Source of the DNA: Ancalomicrobiaceae bacterium S20
GTDB lineage: Bacteria > Pseudomonadota > Alphaproteobacteria > Rhizobiales > Ancalomicrobiaceae
DNA: 64,000 bases
Assembly (NCBI GenBank): GCA_040269895.1
Contig: CP158568.1
Coordinates: forward strand, 2,450,716 to 2,514,715
Direction: 5' to 3'
Part shown: piece after piece, positions 21,762-32,259 of the stretch
Layout: each line of letters opens with the position of its first letter
How positions within the stretch are numbered: the stretch's first letter is position 1
Program-made: the position numbers and the translations under genes
Notes under the pieces: model-generated
Told to the model about the DNA's origin: nothing
Database searches by the model: none
The model's input: only the letters and a program-made list of their open reading frames with translations

Positions 21762-22895
21762 ATGATCATCTCGTCCGCCTCGGATTACCGCGAGGCCGCG
21801 CGCCGCAAGCTGCCGCGCTTCCTGTTCGACTACATCGACGGCGGCGCCTACGCCGAGGCGACGCTCCGGGCCAATGTCGACGACCTCAAGTCGATCGCGC
21901 TGCGCCAGCGCGTCCTGAAGAACGTCGCGGACCTGAGCCTGGAGACGTCGCTGTTCGGCGAGGCGCTGGCCCTGCCGGTGCTGCTCAGCCCAGTCGGGCT
22001 CACCGGCATGTTCGCCCGACGTGGCGAGGTGCAGGCGGTCAAGGCGGCGACCGCGAAGGGCGTGCCGCTGATCCTGTCGACCGTGTCGGTCTGCCCGATC
22101 GAGGAGGTCGTCGCCGCGACCGATCGCCCGATCTGGTTCCAGCTCTATGTGCTGAAGGACCGCGGCTTCATGAAGAACGCGCTCGACCGCGCCATGGCGG
22201 CGGGCGTCACCAAGCTCGTGTTCACCGTCGACATGCCGACACCGGGCGCGCGCTACCGCGACGCCCATTCCGGCATGTCCGGCCGGTTCGGGCCGCAGCG
22301 GCGCATCCTGCAGGCGATGCTGAAGCCCGCGTGGGCGATCGATGTCGGCCTGCTCGGCCGGCCGCACGATCTCGGCAACGTGTCGAAATACCTCGGCAAG
22401 CCGATCGCACTCGAGGACTACATCGGCTGGCTCGCCAAGAATTTCGATCCGTCGATCGGCTGGGCCGATCTCGCCTGGATCCGCGACTACTGGAAGGGCG
22501 AGATCATCCTGAAGGGCATCCTCGATGCCGAGGATGCGCGCGAGGCGGTCGCCTTCGGCGCCGACGGCATCGTGGTGTCGAACCACGGCGGCCGGCAGCT
22601 CGACGGCGTGCCTTCGACGGTGAAGGCGCTGCCGGGCATCGTCGATGCGGTCGGCTCGAACCTCACCGTGCTGGTCGACGGCGGCATCCGCTCCGGCCTC
22701 GACGTCGTGCGCATGCTGGCGCTCGGCGCCAAGGGCTGCCTCATCGGCCGCGCGCCGACCTATGCGCTGGCGACCGCCGGCCAGGCCGGCGTCGAGAACC
22801 TGCTCGACATCTTCGCCAAGGAAATGCGCGTGGCCATGACGCTGACCGGCGTCACGAGCGTCGCGCAGATCGATCGGTCGATCCTGGTGGGCTGA
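21762..22895 (+). CDS. lldD: L-lactate dehydrogenase, FMN-dependent (quinone-linked)
   Basis: 377 aa membrane-associated flavoenzyme oxidising L-lactate to pyruvate. The N-terminus ([15 protein letters not shown], then [14 protein letters not shown]) matches E. coli LldD almost word for word, which fixes the start at 21762 with GGGAG upstream. Active-site segments: catalytic His/Arg in [19 protein letters not shown] for the flavin phosphate, and [12 protein letters not shown]. Monocistronic; a palindromic operator candidate precedes it. It could feed electrons to respiration during diazotrophic growth but has no nif-type promoter. Confidence 0.93.
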   Translation: MIISSASDYREAARRKLPRFLFDYIDGGAYAEATLRANVDDLKSIALRQRVLKNVADLSLETSLFGEALALPVLLSPVGLTGMFARRGEVQAVKAATAKGVPLILSTVSVCPIEEVVAATDRPIWFQLYVLKDRGFMKNALDRAMAAGVTKLVFTVDMPTPGARYRDAHSGMSGRFGPQRRILQAMLKPAWAIDVGLLGRPHDLGNVSKYLGKPIALEDYIGWLAKNFDPSIGWADLAWIRDYWKGEIILKGILDAEDAREAVAFGADGIVVSNHGGRQLDGVPSTVKALPGIVDAVGSNLTVLVDGGIRSGLDVVRMLALGAKGCLIGRAPTYALATAGQAGVENLLDIFAKEMRVAMTLTGVTSVAQIDRSILVG

Positions 22896-22947
22896 GGCCC
22901 GATTCTCCGCTCACCCCGGCCGAAGCGGCGACCGGGGCCTGCCGGCG

Positions 22948-23553
22948 TCAGGCGAAGGCGCCGCGCGCCATCTCGCGCGCATGATCGCGGATATCGGCCG
23001 GCCAGCCTGCGACGAGGTCGTCGAAACGATCCTTGTCGCCGGCGAACAACGCACGCGTCGCCTCTTCGTAGTGCGGCAGGTCGCCCGCGATCGCCGACAG
23101 GAACCGGCTGGTCGCCTCGCGGATGCGGCGAACCATGTCGTCCCATTCGCTCGCCTTGCGCGCCTGATCGACCAGTTTTCGAAGCGCCACCGACGCCCCG
23201 CCCGGCTGCGCGGCGAGCCAATCCCAATGCCGCGGCAACAGCGTCACCTCGCGCGCCACGACGCCGAGCTTTGGGCGACCACGCCCGGCGGGAGCGGCGG
23301 TCGCCGGAGCACCCTGCCCTTCGTCTTCGGTCGAGGCTGCCGGCTCGGTCGCGACCGGCGCATAGCGCGCCGCGATCTCGGCCTCCGAGCCGCGCAGATC
23401 GAGATCGATCTGGCCGCCGGTCTTGTCGTCGAAGACGAGCGCCATGGGCTGGATGGACCCGAGCGCCTTCAACGCAAGCGCGACCTCGGCGGCCGATCCG
23501 GACGCGATCCGGCGGGGGCCGGAGAAGGCGGTGATGTGAGACTGGGACGTCAT
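22948..23553 (-). CDS. DUF2239 family protein
   Basis: 201 aa protein of unknown function. The N-terminal segment (ITAFSGPRRIASG, then VFDDKTGGQIDLDLRGSE) and the C-terminal EVTLLPRHWDWLAAQPGGASVALRKLVDQAR pattern fit DUF2239, found in many proteobacteria. A low-complexity Ala/Gly/Pro linker (about residues 68-92) separates the halves. No catalytic motif is evident. It lies next to hicAB on the same strand but about 70 bases apart, so linkage is uncertain. Confidence 0.8.
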   Translation of the reverse strand: MTSQSHITAFSGPRRIASGSAAEVALALKALGSIQPMALVFDDKTGGQIDLDLRGSEAEIAARYAPVATEPAASTEDEGQGAPATAAPAGRGRPKLGVVAREVTLLPRHWDWLAAQPGGASVALRKLVDQARKASEWDDMVRRIREATSRFLSAIAGDLPHYEEATRALFAGDKDRFDDLVAGWPADIRDHAREMARGAFA

Positions 23554-23622
23554 TGGGAACCTCGCATGGTTGCGAGGTTTTTATCCGGGTATTTTACCCG
23601 TGTCAATTTTATCCGGATAATT

Positions 23623-23979
23623 TTAAAATCCGCGTGTACCCTTTCCTCGGCTCTCGACTTCGCCGGCAATCGCCTCTTCGACGAACCTGTTCAGGCTGAC
23701 GCCGCGGCGAGCGGCGGCGGCGGCGGCTCGGGCGTGGAGGTCGGGCGACAGCCGCACATTGAAGCGACCCGAATACGGGTGCTGCGGCTCGCGACCGAGC
23801 TTGGCGCAGGTCGCGAGATAATCGTCGACCGCCTCCTCGAACGCCGCCTTCAGTTCGACGACGCTCTCGCCATGAAAGCCGACCACATCATTGATGCCCG
23901 TCACCCGTCCGACGAAGACGCCGTCCTCGGAATCGAAATCGACGCGGGCGACGTAACCCTTGTAGGCCATGGTGTTCAC
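23623..23979 (-). CDS. hicB: HicB-type antitoxin
   Basis: 118 aa antitoxin with the HicB partial RNase H-like fold (YKGYVARVDFDSEDGVFVGRVTGIND) and a C-terminal ribbon-helix-helix-like DNA-binding tail (FNVRLSPDLHARAAAAAARRGVSLNRFVEEAI). A GTG start at 23979 overlaps the stop of hicA (GTGA) and has GGAG 8 bases upstream; ATG 23970 is the alternative. It should neutralise HicA and repress the pair. Confidence 0.88.
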   Translation of the reverse strand: MNTMAYKGYVARVDFDSEDGVFVGRVTGINDVVGFHGESVVELKAAFEEAVDDYLATCAKLGREPQHPYSGRFNVRLSPDLHARAAAAAARRGVSLNRFVEEAIAGEVESRGKGTRGF

Positions 23980-24260
23980 GCTGGGTCTCCTTCGGGCGCA
24001 ATCCCGCATTTCTCCAGGAATTCGCGCGCATCCCGAACCTGATAGCGCTTCGCCTCCTTCTCCGGGTGAGGCCGATGGAAGGTCGCGACCACATCATGCA
24101 GCACGAACCGGACGCGCGAGCCGCTGCCTTCAATCACATCGGCGCCGAGGGCGACGAACAACGCTTCGATGTCCGCCCACGCCAAGGTGGCGGATATCGG
24201 CGTTCGAAAGACGGCCAGCAAGGTTCGCCGATGGCGCGCGTCATGACCTCTCAGTACCAC
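23976..24260 (-). CDS. hicA: HicA-type mRNA interferase toxin
   Basis: 94 aa dsRBD-fold toxin. Sequence RHRRTLLAVFRTP, DIEALFVALGADVIEGSGSRV and the FHRPHPEKEAKRYQV segment with its conserved His are those of the longer HicA subgroup. The start is uncertain: the open frame begins with GTG at 24260. It precedes hicB with overlapping stop/start, the usual toxin-first order. Located between lldD/DUF2239 and nifK, on the same strand as nifHDK. Confidence 0.88.
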   Translation of the reverse strand: MVLRGHDARHRRTLLAVFRTPISATLAWADIEALFVALGADVIEGSGSRVRFVLHDVVATFHRPHPEKEAKRYQVRDAREFLEKCGIAPEGDPA

Positions 24261-24346
24261 ACCTCAGTACCAAACGAAACAGCCGACCCCTCGCGGAGCC
24301 GGCCGTCTATCGTCGTCGAGGCCTGTCGCCCTCTCAGGGCGCCCCC

Positions 24347-25885
24347 TCACCGCGTGAGGTCGAACGAGTAATCCGTCTCGCCCGGGATGATGGTGTCGTC
24401 GTCGAGCTTGTCGAACACCTTGTCGAGCAGCGCCGTCAGCACGCGCAGACCACCCTGGTAGCCCATGAGCGGGAAGCGGTGGTGGTGGTGGCGGTCGAAG
24501 ACCGGGAAGGTCAGACGCAGCAGCGGCGTGCCGGTATCACGCTCGAGGTACTTGCCGTAGGAATTGCCGATCAGCATGTCGACCGGCTCGGTGAACAGCA
24601 GCGAGCGCAGATGCCACAGGTCCTTGCCAGCCCAGACCTTGGCTTCCTTGCCGAAGGGCGAGGCGTCGAGCATGGCGCGCATCTCTTCTTCCCAATGCTT
24701 GGTGCCGTTGGTCGCCAGGCAGTGGATCGGCTCGCCGCCGGTCTCCATGACGAAGCGGGCCATGGCCTGGACGAAGTCCGGATCGCCATAGATCGCGTAT
24801 TTCTTGCCGTGCAGCCAGCTCTGGCTGTCCGCCATCGCGTCGATCAGCCGGCCGCGCTCCAGGCGGATCGCCTCCGGGATCACCTTGCCCGAGAGCGCGG
24901 AGATCTTCATCAGGAGTTCGTCGGTGGCGCGGATGCCGAGCGGGTAGTGGAACGAGGCCGTCTCCTGGCCCTTTTCCTTCGCGAACTCGAGCGTCTTGCG
25001 CGTGTTCCAATGCTGCAGCGAGATCGTGCCCTTGGCGTCGAGCGCGGCCTTGACGTCGTCGAGCTTGGTGCCGCCGTCGAACATGCGGAACTCGCCGTCG
25101 GAGGGCGTGTCGAACTGGTCGGAGGCATCGCCGAGGATCGTGTAGTCGACGCCCATCAGGTCGAGCAGGCGCTTCAGCTCGCGGTTGTTGCCGACGCAGA
25201 AGCCGTCGAAGCCCGGGATGATGTTGATCTTCGAGCCTTCGGTGCGGACGGCGTCCTTCCAGAAGTGCTCGAGGATGCCTTTCACCGCGTTGTCGTAGCC
25301 GTCGACGTGGCTACCGACGAAGGCCGGGGTGTGGGCGAAGGGCACGTCGAATTCCTGCGGCACCGAGCCCTTGTCCTTCGCCGTCTGGATGAAGGAATGC
25401 AGGTCGTCACCGATGACCTCGGCCATGCAGGTGGTCGAGACCGCGATCATCTTCGGCGCGTAGAGCGAATAGGTGTTGGCGAGGCCATCGACCATGTTGT
25501 TGAGGCCGCCGAACACCGCCGCGTCCTCGGTCATCGACGAGGAGACGGCCGAGCACGGCTCCTTGAAATGGCGCGACAGGTGCGAGCGGTAGTAGGCGAC
25601 GCAGCCCTGCGAACCGTGGACGAAACTCATGGTCTTCTCGAAGCCGGCGGCGGCGAACACCGCGCCGAGCGGCTGACAGGCCTTGGCCGGGTTCACGACG
25701 AGGGCCTCGCGGGCGAGGTTCTTCTCGCGGTACTCCCAGGACTTGGTGTACTCGCCCTGTTCGGCGACCTGGGCGTCGGGGACGCCGCATTCGAAGAGCT
25801 TCTTCTTGTTGGCGAGCATCTCCTTGTATTCCGGCTCGCGGAACAAGGGCGCGTGGTCGAGCACGTGATCTGCGGACTGCGGCAT
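24347..25885 (-). CDS. nifK: Nitrogenase molybdenum-iron protein beta chain
   Basis: 512 aa beta subunit of dinitrogenase, forming alpha2-beta2 with NifD and sharing the P-cluster. P-cluster cysteines are visible in [11 protein letters not shown] and [13 protein letters not shown], and a third in [12 protein letters not shown]. Length and N-terminal region ([17 protein letters not shown]) match the Mo enzyme. Third gene of nifHDK, about 180 bases after nifD. No strong terminator seen before hicA. Confidence 0.99.
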   Translation of the reverse strand: MPQSADHVLDHAPLFREPEYKEMLANKKKLFECGVPDAQVAEQGEYTKSWEYREKNLAREALVVNPAKACQPLGAVFAAAGFEKTMSFVHGSQGCVAYYRSHLSRHFKEPCSAVSSSMTEDAAVFGGLNNMVDGLANTYSLYAPKMIAVSTTCMAEVIGDDLHSFIQTAKDKGSVPQEFDVPFAHTPAFVGSHVDGYDNAVKGILEHFWKDAVRTEGSKINIIPGFDGFCVGNNRELKRLLDLMGVDYTILGDASDQFDTPSDGEFRMFDGGTKLDDVKAALDAKGTISLQHWNTRKTLEFAKEKGQETASFHYPLGIRATDELLMKISALSGKVIPEAIRLERGRLIDAMADSQSWLHGKKYAIYGDPDFVQAMARFVMETGGEPIHCLATNGTKHWEEEMRAMLDASPFGKEAKVWAGKDLWHLRSLLFTEPVDMLIGNSYGKYLERDTGTPLLRLTFPVFDRHHHHRFPLMGYQGGLRVLTALLDKVFDKLDDDTIIPGETDYSFDLTR

Positions 25886-26063
25886 GACTGGTCACCTCGC
25901 TCGCCCGGGCCGCGCCATACGGCGGCACTGTCGGGCTTTCTGGTTCAGGTCAGTCGGGCACGGCCGTGCCCGGTCGCGCGGCGCCGGGGCGCCGCGGCGG
26001 TTGGTCGGTCATCGGGTGTCGTGAGCCGGGAGTGGCCGGCGCCTCACGCGCCGGCCGGGGTCT

Positions 26064-27566
26064 TCACTCGGCCGCGGCGGCGTAGGCCGGCTCATCCAGC
26101 CAGGGCGCGTCGAACAGATCCCAGACGGGATTGTTGATCGCCAGGTCCATGTCGCGGGCGAAGATCGCGAAGCCGTCGTAGCCGTGGTACGGGCCGGAAT
26201 AGTCCCAGGAGTGCATCTGACGGAACGGGATGCCCATCTTCTGCACCGGGTACTTCTCCTTGATGCCCGAGCCGACCAGATCCGGACGGATCTTCTCGAT
26301 GAACTTCTCGAGCTCGTAGCCGGTGACGTCGTCGTAGATCAGCGTGCCCTTCTTCACATAGTGACCGGTGCGCTGATAGTCGTCGCCGTGACCGAACTCG
26401 TAGCCGGTGCCGGCGATCTCCATCCCTAAATCCTCGTAGGCGGTGATCACGTGCCGGGGGCGCAGGCCGCCGACGTAGAGCATCACCTTCTTGCCTTCGA
26501 GGCGCGGACGGTACTTCGCGACGATCGCATCGACGAGCGGACGGTACTTGGCGATGACGGCTTCGGTCTTCTCCTCGATCTCCGGTCCGAAGTGCTTGGC
26601 GATCTTGCGCATGGAGGCTTCGATCTGCGAGGGACCGAAGAAGTTGTACTCCATCCAGGACACGCCATACTTCTCTTCCATGTGCCGGCAGATGTAGTTC
26701 ATCGACCGATAGCAATGGATGAGGTTGAGCTTGGCCTTCGGCGCGCGCTCGATCTCGGCGAGGGTGGCATCGCCGGACCAGTTGCCGACCACGCGCAGAC
26801 CCATCTCCTCGAGCAGGATGCGCGAGGCCCAGGCGTCACCGCCGATGTTGTAGTCGCCGATGACGTTGACGTCGTAGGGGCCGGTCTCCCACTCGGTCTC
26901 CTTCTTGTCGAAGACCCAGTCGCGGATCGCGTCGTTGGCGATGTGGTGGCCGAGCGACTGCGACACGCCGCGGAAGCCCTCGCAACGCACCGGCACGATG
27001 GTCGTGTCGTGCTCCTTGGCCTTCTTCTTCGACACCGCCTCGATGTCGTCGCCGATCAGGCCGATCGGGCATTCCGACTGCACCGAGATGCCGTTGGCGA
27101 GCGGGAACAGGGTCTCGATCTCGTCGATGACCTTCTCCAGCTTCTTGTCACCGCCGAACACGATGTCACGCTCCTGGAAGTCGGAGGTGAACTGCATCGT
27201 GACGAAGGTGTCGATGCCGGTCTTGCCGATGTAGTAGTTGCGGCGCTGCGACCACGAATACTGACCGCAACCGACCGGGCCGTGGCTGATGTGGACCATG
27301 TCCTTGATCGGACCCCACACCACACCCTTGGAACCGGCGTAGGCGCAGCCGCGGATCGTCATCACGCCCGGGATCGACTTGATGTTCGACTTGACGTCGC
27401 ACTCGGTGAGATGCTGGATCTCGCCGTGTTCCTCGTCCTCGCCGGCGGGCGTGGCCACCGAGAGGTGCTTCTTGCGCCGCTTGGCGAACTTGTCGGGATA
27501 CTGCGACAGGACTTCCTCGATGACTTTCTCGTGGAGCGCGCTGTCGTTCTCGTAATCGAGGCTCAT
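26064..27566 (-). CDS. nifD: Nitrogenase molybdenum-iron protein alpha chain
   Basis: 500 aa alpha subunit holding FeMo-co. The cofactor ligand Cys is in [11 protein letters not shown] and the ligand His in [16 protein letters not shown]-cluster residues are in [21 protein letters not shown] and [11 protein letters not shown]. These mark a Mo nitrogenase rather than V or Fe-only forms. Second gene of nifHDK, about 90 bases after nifH; expression is from the nifH promoter. Confidence 0.99.
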   Translation of the reverse strand: MSLDYENDSALHEKVIEEVLSQYPDKFAKRRKKHLSVATPAGEDEEHGEIQHLTECDVKSNIKSIPGVMTIRGCAYAGSKGVVWGPIKDMVHISHGPVGCGQYSWSQRRNYYIGKTGIDTFVTMQFTSDFQERDIVFGGDKKLEKVIDEIETLFPLANGISVQSECPIGLIGDDIEAVSKKKAKEHDTTIVPVRCEGFRGVSQSLGHHIANDAIRDWVFDKKETEWETGPYDVNVIGDYNIGGDAWASRILLEEMGLRVVGNWSGDATLAEIERAPKAKLNLIHCYRSMNYICRHMEEKYGVSWMEYNFFGPSQIEASMRKIAKHFGPEIEEKTEAVIAKYRPLVDAIVAKYRPRLEGKKVMLYVGGLRPRHVITAYEDLGMEIAGTGYEFGHGDDYQRTGHYVKKGTLIYDDVTGYELEKFIEKIRPDLVGSGIKEKYPVQKMGIPFRQMHSWDYSGPYHGYDGFAIFARDMDLAINNPVWDLFDAPWLDEPAYAAAAE

Positions 27567-27656
27567 GGGGGTCCCCCTCGCATCTCGGAGCTTTGGATCC
27601 GTCCCGCCGCCCCGCCGGGGTCAAGGCCCGGCGCGGCGGACGGAGCGGTGGACGGG

Positions 27657-29221
<1,565 letters not shown>

Positions 29222-29222
29222 G

Positions 29223-29462
29223 TCAGTCCTCGGGGCGCAACAGCTTCATGATCTCGTCGGTGGACATGCCGGTCTTCAACGTGCCGCGAACTTTGGCGAA
29301 GCGGCTCCGGGCCGGGGGCAGCGGCGCCTCGGCATTGACGAGCCGGACGTAGCCTTCGGCGTCCAACTCGAAGCTGACCTTGTCGCCGGGATGGAGACCG
29401 AGCCGCTCCCGTACGCGCTTGGGGATCGTCACCTGGCCCTTGCTGGTCACCGTGGACATCAT
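29223..29462 (-). CDS. vapB: AbrB/MazE-type (SpoVT-AbrB) antitoxin
   Basis: 79 aa. The swapped-hairpin DNA-binding domain is plain: TVTSKGQVTIPKRVRERLGL then GDKVSFELDAEGYVRLV. The C-terminal half (GTLKTGMSTDEIMKLLRPED) is the toxin-binding tail common in VapB proteins. Two adjacent ATGs (29462, 29459) follow AGGTG. Expected to neutralise the PIN toxin and autorepress the pair. Confidence 0.9.
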   Translation of the reverse strand: MMSTVTSKGQVTIPKRVRERLGLHPGDKVSFELDAEGYVRLVNAEAPLPPARSRFAKVRGTLKTGMSTDEIMKLLRPED

Positions 29463-29524
29463 CGCACCTCGTATTACGTCGCCCGAAAAGGTAATACCGC
29501 GGGCTCCGGCGATCAACAACCCTT

Positions 29525-29569
29525 GACGGAAAACGGCGGCGAAGCTGGGCTTCGCCGCCGTTTTCCGTC
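29525..29569 (-). terminator. 20-bp perfect hairpin at the end of the nifB operon
   Basis: GACGGAAAACGGCGGCGAAG pairs perfectly with its complement across a 5-base loop. Located 84 bases after the SIR2-like gene stop and before the antitoxin gene, it would insulate the toxin-antitoxin pair from nifB-operon transcription. It has no trailing T run outside the stem. Confidence 0.75.
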
Positions 29570-29652
29570 ATCGACAAAGATGCGCCGCTGCGCGGTAGGA
29601 TGCGGGATGCGGTCAGGGCGTCGCATCCGCCCCCGCCGCCGCCCTCGCCGGA

Positions 29653-30555
29653 TCACCCGACCAGCAGATCCGTCACCGCGCCGAGGGGCAGGTCGATCGC
29701 GACGATGTCGTGGTCGGCGAGGAACTTCAGCTCGTTGCGCGTCAGGCGCTCGCGATCGACCACCGCGTAGTGCGGCCCCTTCGAGCGCTTGAGAATCTGG
29801 CGCGCGTAGGTGCGCAACATCTGGTCGTGGAACCGACAGCCGAGGAAGACGAAGCCGCGCGGCGTGCGGCGGTGCTTCACGGCGGCCGGGATCGGCGACT
29901 GGATGTCGATCTCGGTCAGGACCTCCACATAATCGCTGTCGGCGACGAGGAAGTTTTTGGCCGGGCGCACGCCGCCATGCGGGGCGTAGAGCACCGTCTT
30001 CGCCGCATCCGCCGCTTCCGGCGCGACCTCGGCGCCGGCGGCGTCGTAGGCCTTGGTCCAGATATCGCGGAACTCGCCGGCACGGGTCACACCCTGGATC
30101 TCGACGACGTCGGTCCGACCGCCCTCCCGGAGCGCTGTCGCCAGCGCGCCGTCGTACCAGGTGTCGACCAGCATCGACAGCGGCAGGCCGGCCAGGAACC
30201 GGTGCAACCGGTTCGGCGCGACGGGCGCGGCGAAGATCTCGGCCATCCAGGCCTGCAGCGTCCTGCGATGCCGCCGGCTCTCGATGAACTGGGCGACCGA
30301 CCACATCGAGGTGCGGATCTTCGACGGCGCCGGGGCGCGCTTGTGCAGTTCGGCCGCAACCGCCTCGGGCGTCGCCGGCACCGGCGGCTCGGTCTCCAGA
30401 CCGATCGCGCCGGGGCCGAGATAAGGCACGAGTTCGTCGGCGAGGAGACCGGCGCGCATGGCCGCGACCGCCGCGCGGGCGGCGTCGCCGGACAGGATGT
30501 CGGACGAGCTCGCGGATGGGGCGGCAGCGGGCGCAATGCCTGAGACGATCGTCAT
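29653..30555 (-). CDS. SIR2-like domain protein of the nifB operon
   Basis: 300 aa protein with features of the SIR2_2 family: ELVPYLGPGAIG near residue 43 for the nucleotide loop, SMLVDTWYDGAL in place of the usual TTNYD, and late GFVFLGCRFHDQMLRTYARQI for the second half of the fold. Canonical sirtuin deacetylase motifs (GAGIS, zinc CxxC) are absent, and the NAD-contacting Asn of TTN appears replaced by Trp. SIR2-type proteins occur in nif loci of several diazotrophs, but I know of no assigned role. Last gene of the nifB operon; start ATG 30555 overlaps closely with the end of nifT. Confidence 0.75.
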   Translation of the reverse strand: MTIVSGIAPAAAPSASSSDILSGDAARAAVAAMRAGLLADELVPYLGPGAIGLETEPPVPATPEAVAAELHKRAPAPSKIRTSMWSVAQFIESRRHRRTLQAWMAEIFAAPVAPNRLHRFLAGLPLSMLVDTWYDGALATALREGGRTDVVEIQGVTRAGEFRDIWTKAYDAAGAEVAPEAADAAKTVLYAPHGGVRPAKNFLVADSDYVEVLTEIDIQSPIPAAVKHRRTPRGFVFLGCRFHDQMLRTYARQILKRSKGPHYAVVDRERLTRNELKFLADHDIVAIDLPLGAVTDLLVG

Positions 30556-30557
30556 GA

Positions 30558-30770
30558 TCACTCCTCCTCGCCGAGCTTCTTGGCGTTGACCGTGATCGGC
30601 AGGCGCGTGTCGGCCGGCATATCGGGCAGGATCAGCGTCCAGCCGTTCTTGAGCTTGACCGATCCGCCCCAGAGCGTGTCGCGCTCGGTCTCGACGATCG
30701 GTTCCTCGAGATCCTTCTTCGGCACATAGGCCGAAAGCCCCTTCTCGCTGCGGCGGATCATGACTTTCAT
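30558..30770 (-). CDS. nifT: NifT/FixU protein
   Basis: 70 aa small beta-rich protein: MKVMIRRSEKGLSAYVPKKD and LPDMPADTRLPITVNAKKL are diagnostic of NifT/FixU. Role unknown; it is widely conserved beside nifZ or nifK. The start overlaps the end of nifZ by four bases (ATGA). Confidence 0.95.
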   Translation of the reverse strand: MKVMIRRSEKGLSAYVPKKDLEEPIVETERDTLWGGSVKLKNGWTLILPDMPADTRLPITVNAKKLGEEE

Positions 30771-31099
30771 CGGGCGGCTCCTTCGCTCGCGCCGGCCGCG
30801 ACGGCGGCGGGCTTTTTCGTTTCCACCGGCGGCTTGTCGAGGCTGACCAGTTCCTTGGCGCGCATGCCGACGATCGTGCCGCGATCGACCCATTCGACGG
30901 CGTAGATGTAGAACTGCTGGAGGAAGGTGCCGATGTCGCGCACGTAGCCGACATCGCCCTTCACGACCAGGATCTCGCCGATGTCCTTGCCGCGATAGGT
31001 GCCGTCGTTCTTGACGTATTTGGTCGAGCGGACCTTCTCGCCGGGCATGAACACCGGCGGCCGGCGCGTCTCGATTTCCTGTTCGGTGCCGAGGCCCAT
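30767..31099 (-). CDS. nifZ: NifZ, P-cluster maturation protein
   Basis: 110 aa. The NifZ core FMPGEKVRSTKYVKNDGTYRG, GDVGYVRDIGTFLQQFYIYAVEW is clear. NifZ assists formation of the second P-cluster of NifDK. A short Ala/Lys-rich tail follows (ETKKPAAVAAGASEG). It starts at the base where the LRV protein gene stops and overlaps nifT, indicating tight coupling. Confidence 0.96.
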   Translation of the reverse strand: MGLGTEQEIETRRPPVFMPGEKVRSTKYVKNDGTYRGKDIGEILVVKGDVGYVRDIGTFLQQFYIYAVEWVDRGTIVGMRAKELVSLDKPPVETKKPAAVAAGASEGAAR

Positions 31100-31944
31100 C
31101 AGCTTTCTCCCGCTTCGGTTGGGTCGGTGTCGTCCTGAGGCTCGGCTGCGGCGGCCGCGAGCGCCTCGCCGAGGCGGGCGAGCGCGACTTCGCGCACCGT
31201 CGCGTCCGGATCGTCGGCGAGCCGCTCGACCAACGCCGGCGTCAGCCGTTCCGCGCAGGTGAAGCGGACGCGAAAGTCCTCGTCGTCGGTCATCAGCACC
31301 AGCCGCTCCGGCGGCAGGCGCTCGGCGACCGCGACCCGCACCAGCGGGTCCGGATCGTTCACCATGGCCGGGAGGTAGTAGTCCGGCACGCGCCGGGCGA
31401 CCTCGCGCCGGACCGATGGATCGAGATCGCGCGCGAGCCGGATCAGCAGCGCCGGCTCGGCACGCCGCGCGGCCGCGAGCCGGACCGTGTAGTCCGGATC
31501 GTCGAACAGCACCGCCAGGCTCTCGCCGGTCAGCCGCATGGCGAGCGCGATGCGCACGCGCGGCTCGGGGTCTTGCACCAACGCCTTGACGCGCGCGAGC
31601 GGCAGCCTGAGCGCCACCATGGCCCGGACATCGGGCTCCGGGTCATTGAGCAGCGCGGTCAGCCGGAACGGCGTCGCGTAGCGGGCCGCCAGCGTGCGGA
31701 CCTCGAAATAGGGATGATCGAGGTAGCGCTCGGCGTTGTCCGGATTGGCCGCGAAGAAGCGGTCGATCCTGCGGCCGCGCCGGTCCTTTACGCAGGCGCG
31801 GCCGAACTCGCACTTGCCCACGGCCCGGGTCTCCTCGTGCGGGCAGTCCGCACAGGAGACCGGGTTGCCGAGCCAGTCGAGCGGCGCATCGTCGATCTCG
31901 GGCGCCGCGGCCGCCGCGCCGGCGCCGCCATCGGTCTTGGGCAT
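31099..31944 (-). CDS. 4Fe-4S-binding leucine-rich-repeat-variant (LRV) protein
   Basis: 281 aa. An N-terminal cysteine cluster (SCADCPHEETRAVGKCEFGRACVKD, written here only as its Cys pattern C-x2-C-x11-C-x5-C) precedes about eight LRV/HEAT-like repeats of roughly 24 aa such as LNDPEPDVRAMVALRLP and VQDPEPRVRIALAMRL. This is the architecture of the Azotobacter LRV Fe-S protein and of nif-linked homologues. It may hold an Fe-S cluster on a curved scaffold for nitrogenase assembly; no function is proven. Sits between the ferredoxin and nifZ genes. Confidence 0.88.
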   Translation of the reverse strand: MPKTDGGAGAAAAAPEIDDAPLDWLGNPVSCADCPHEETRAVGKCEFGRACVKDRRGRRIDRFFAANPDNAERYLDHPYFEVRTLAARYATPFRLTALLNDPEPDVRAMVALRLPLARVKALVQDPEPRVRIALAMRLTGESLAVLFDDPDYTVRLAAARRAEPALLIRLARDLDPSVRREVARRVPDYYLPAMVNDPDPLVRVAVAERLPPERLVLMTDDEDFRVRFTCAERLTPALVERLADDPDATVREVALARLGEALAAAAAEPQDDTDPTEAGES

Positions 31945-31977
31945 CGGGGTCCCTCCCTCGCCACCGTGACGGGCGGC

Positions 31978-32175
31978 TCAGGCCGCCTTCACGCAGGTGT
32001 TCGGCACCGGGCAGACGTTGGCGCACTGCTGGGTGTCGAAGGCACCCTCGCACTCGGTGCACTTCTTGGCATCGATGATGTAGGTCTCGCCCTTGAACTT
32101 GATCGCCGCCGAGGGGCACTCGAACTCGCAGGCGCCGCAGGCGGTGCACTGGGACGCGATGATCTTGAAAGCCAT
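31978..32175 (-). CDS. fdxN: 2[4Fe-4S] ferredoxin of the nifB operon
   Basis: 65 aa. Two cluster motifs: [12 protein letters not shown] and, in variant form, [18 protein letters not shown] with an insertion between the second and third cysteines, as in FdxN-type ferredoxins beside nifB. FdxN is an electron carrier for NifB or nitrogenase. Start ATG 32175; 84 bases after nifB. Confidence 0.92.
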   Translation of the reverse strand: MAFKIIASQCTACGACEFECPSAAIKFKGETYIIDAKKCTECEGAFDTQQCANVCPVPNTCVKAA

Positions 32176-32259
32176 GGGGTCTTCTCCTGCTTGAGCTGAA
32201 GGCCGGTCGGGCGGCCGGTGGAGCCGGCGGGCCTTGACGCCCGCCGGGAACGGGTAGGA

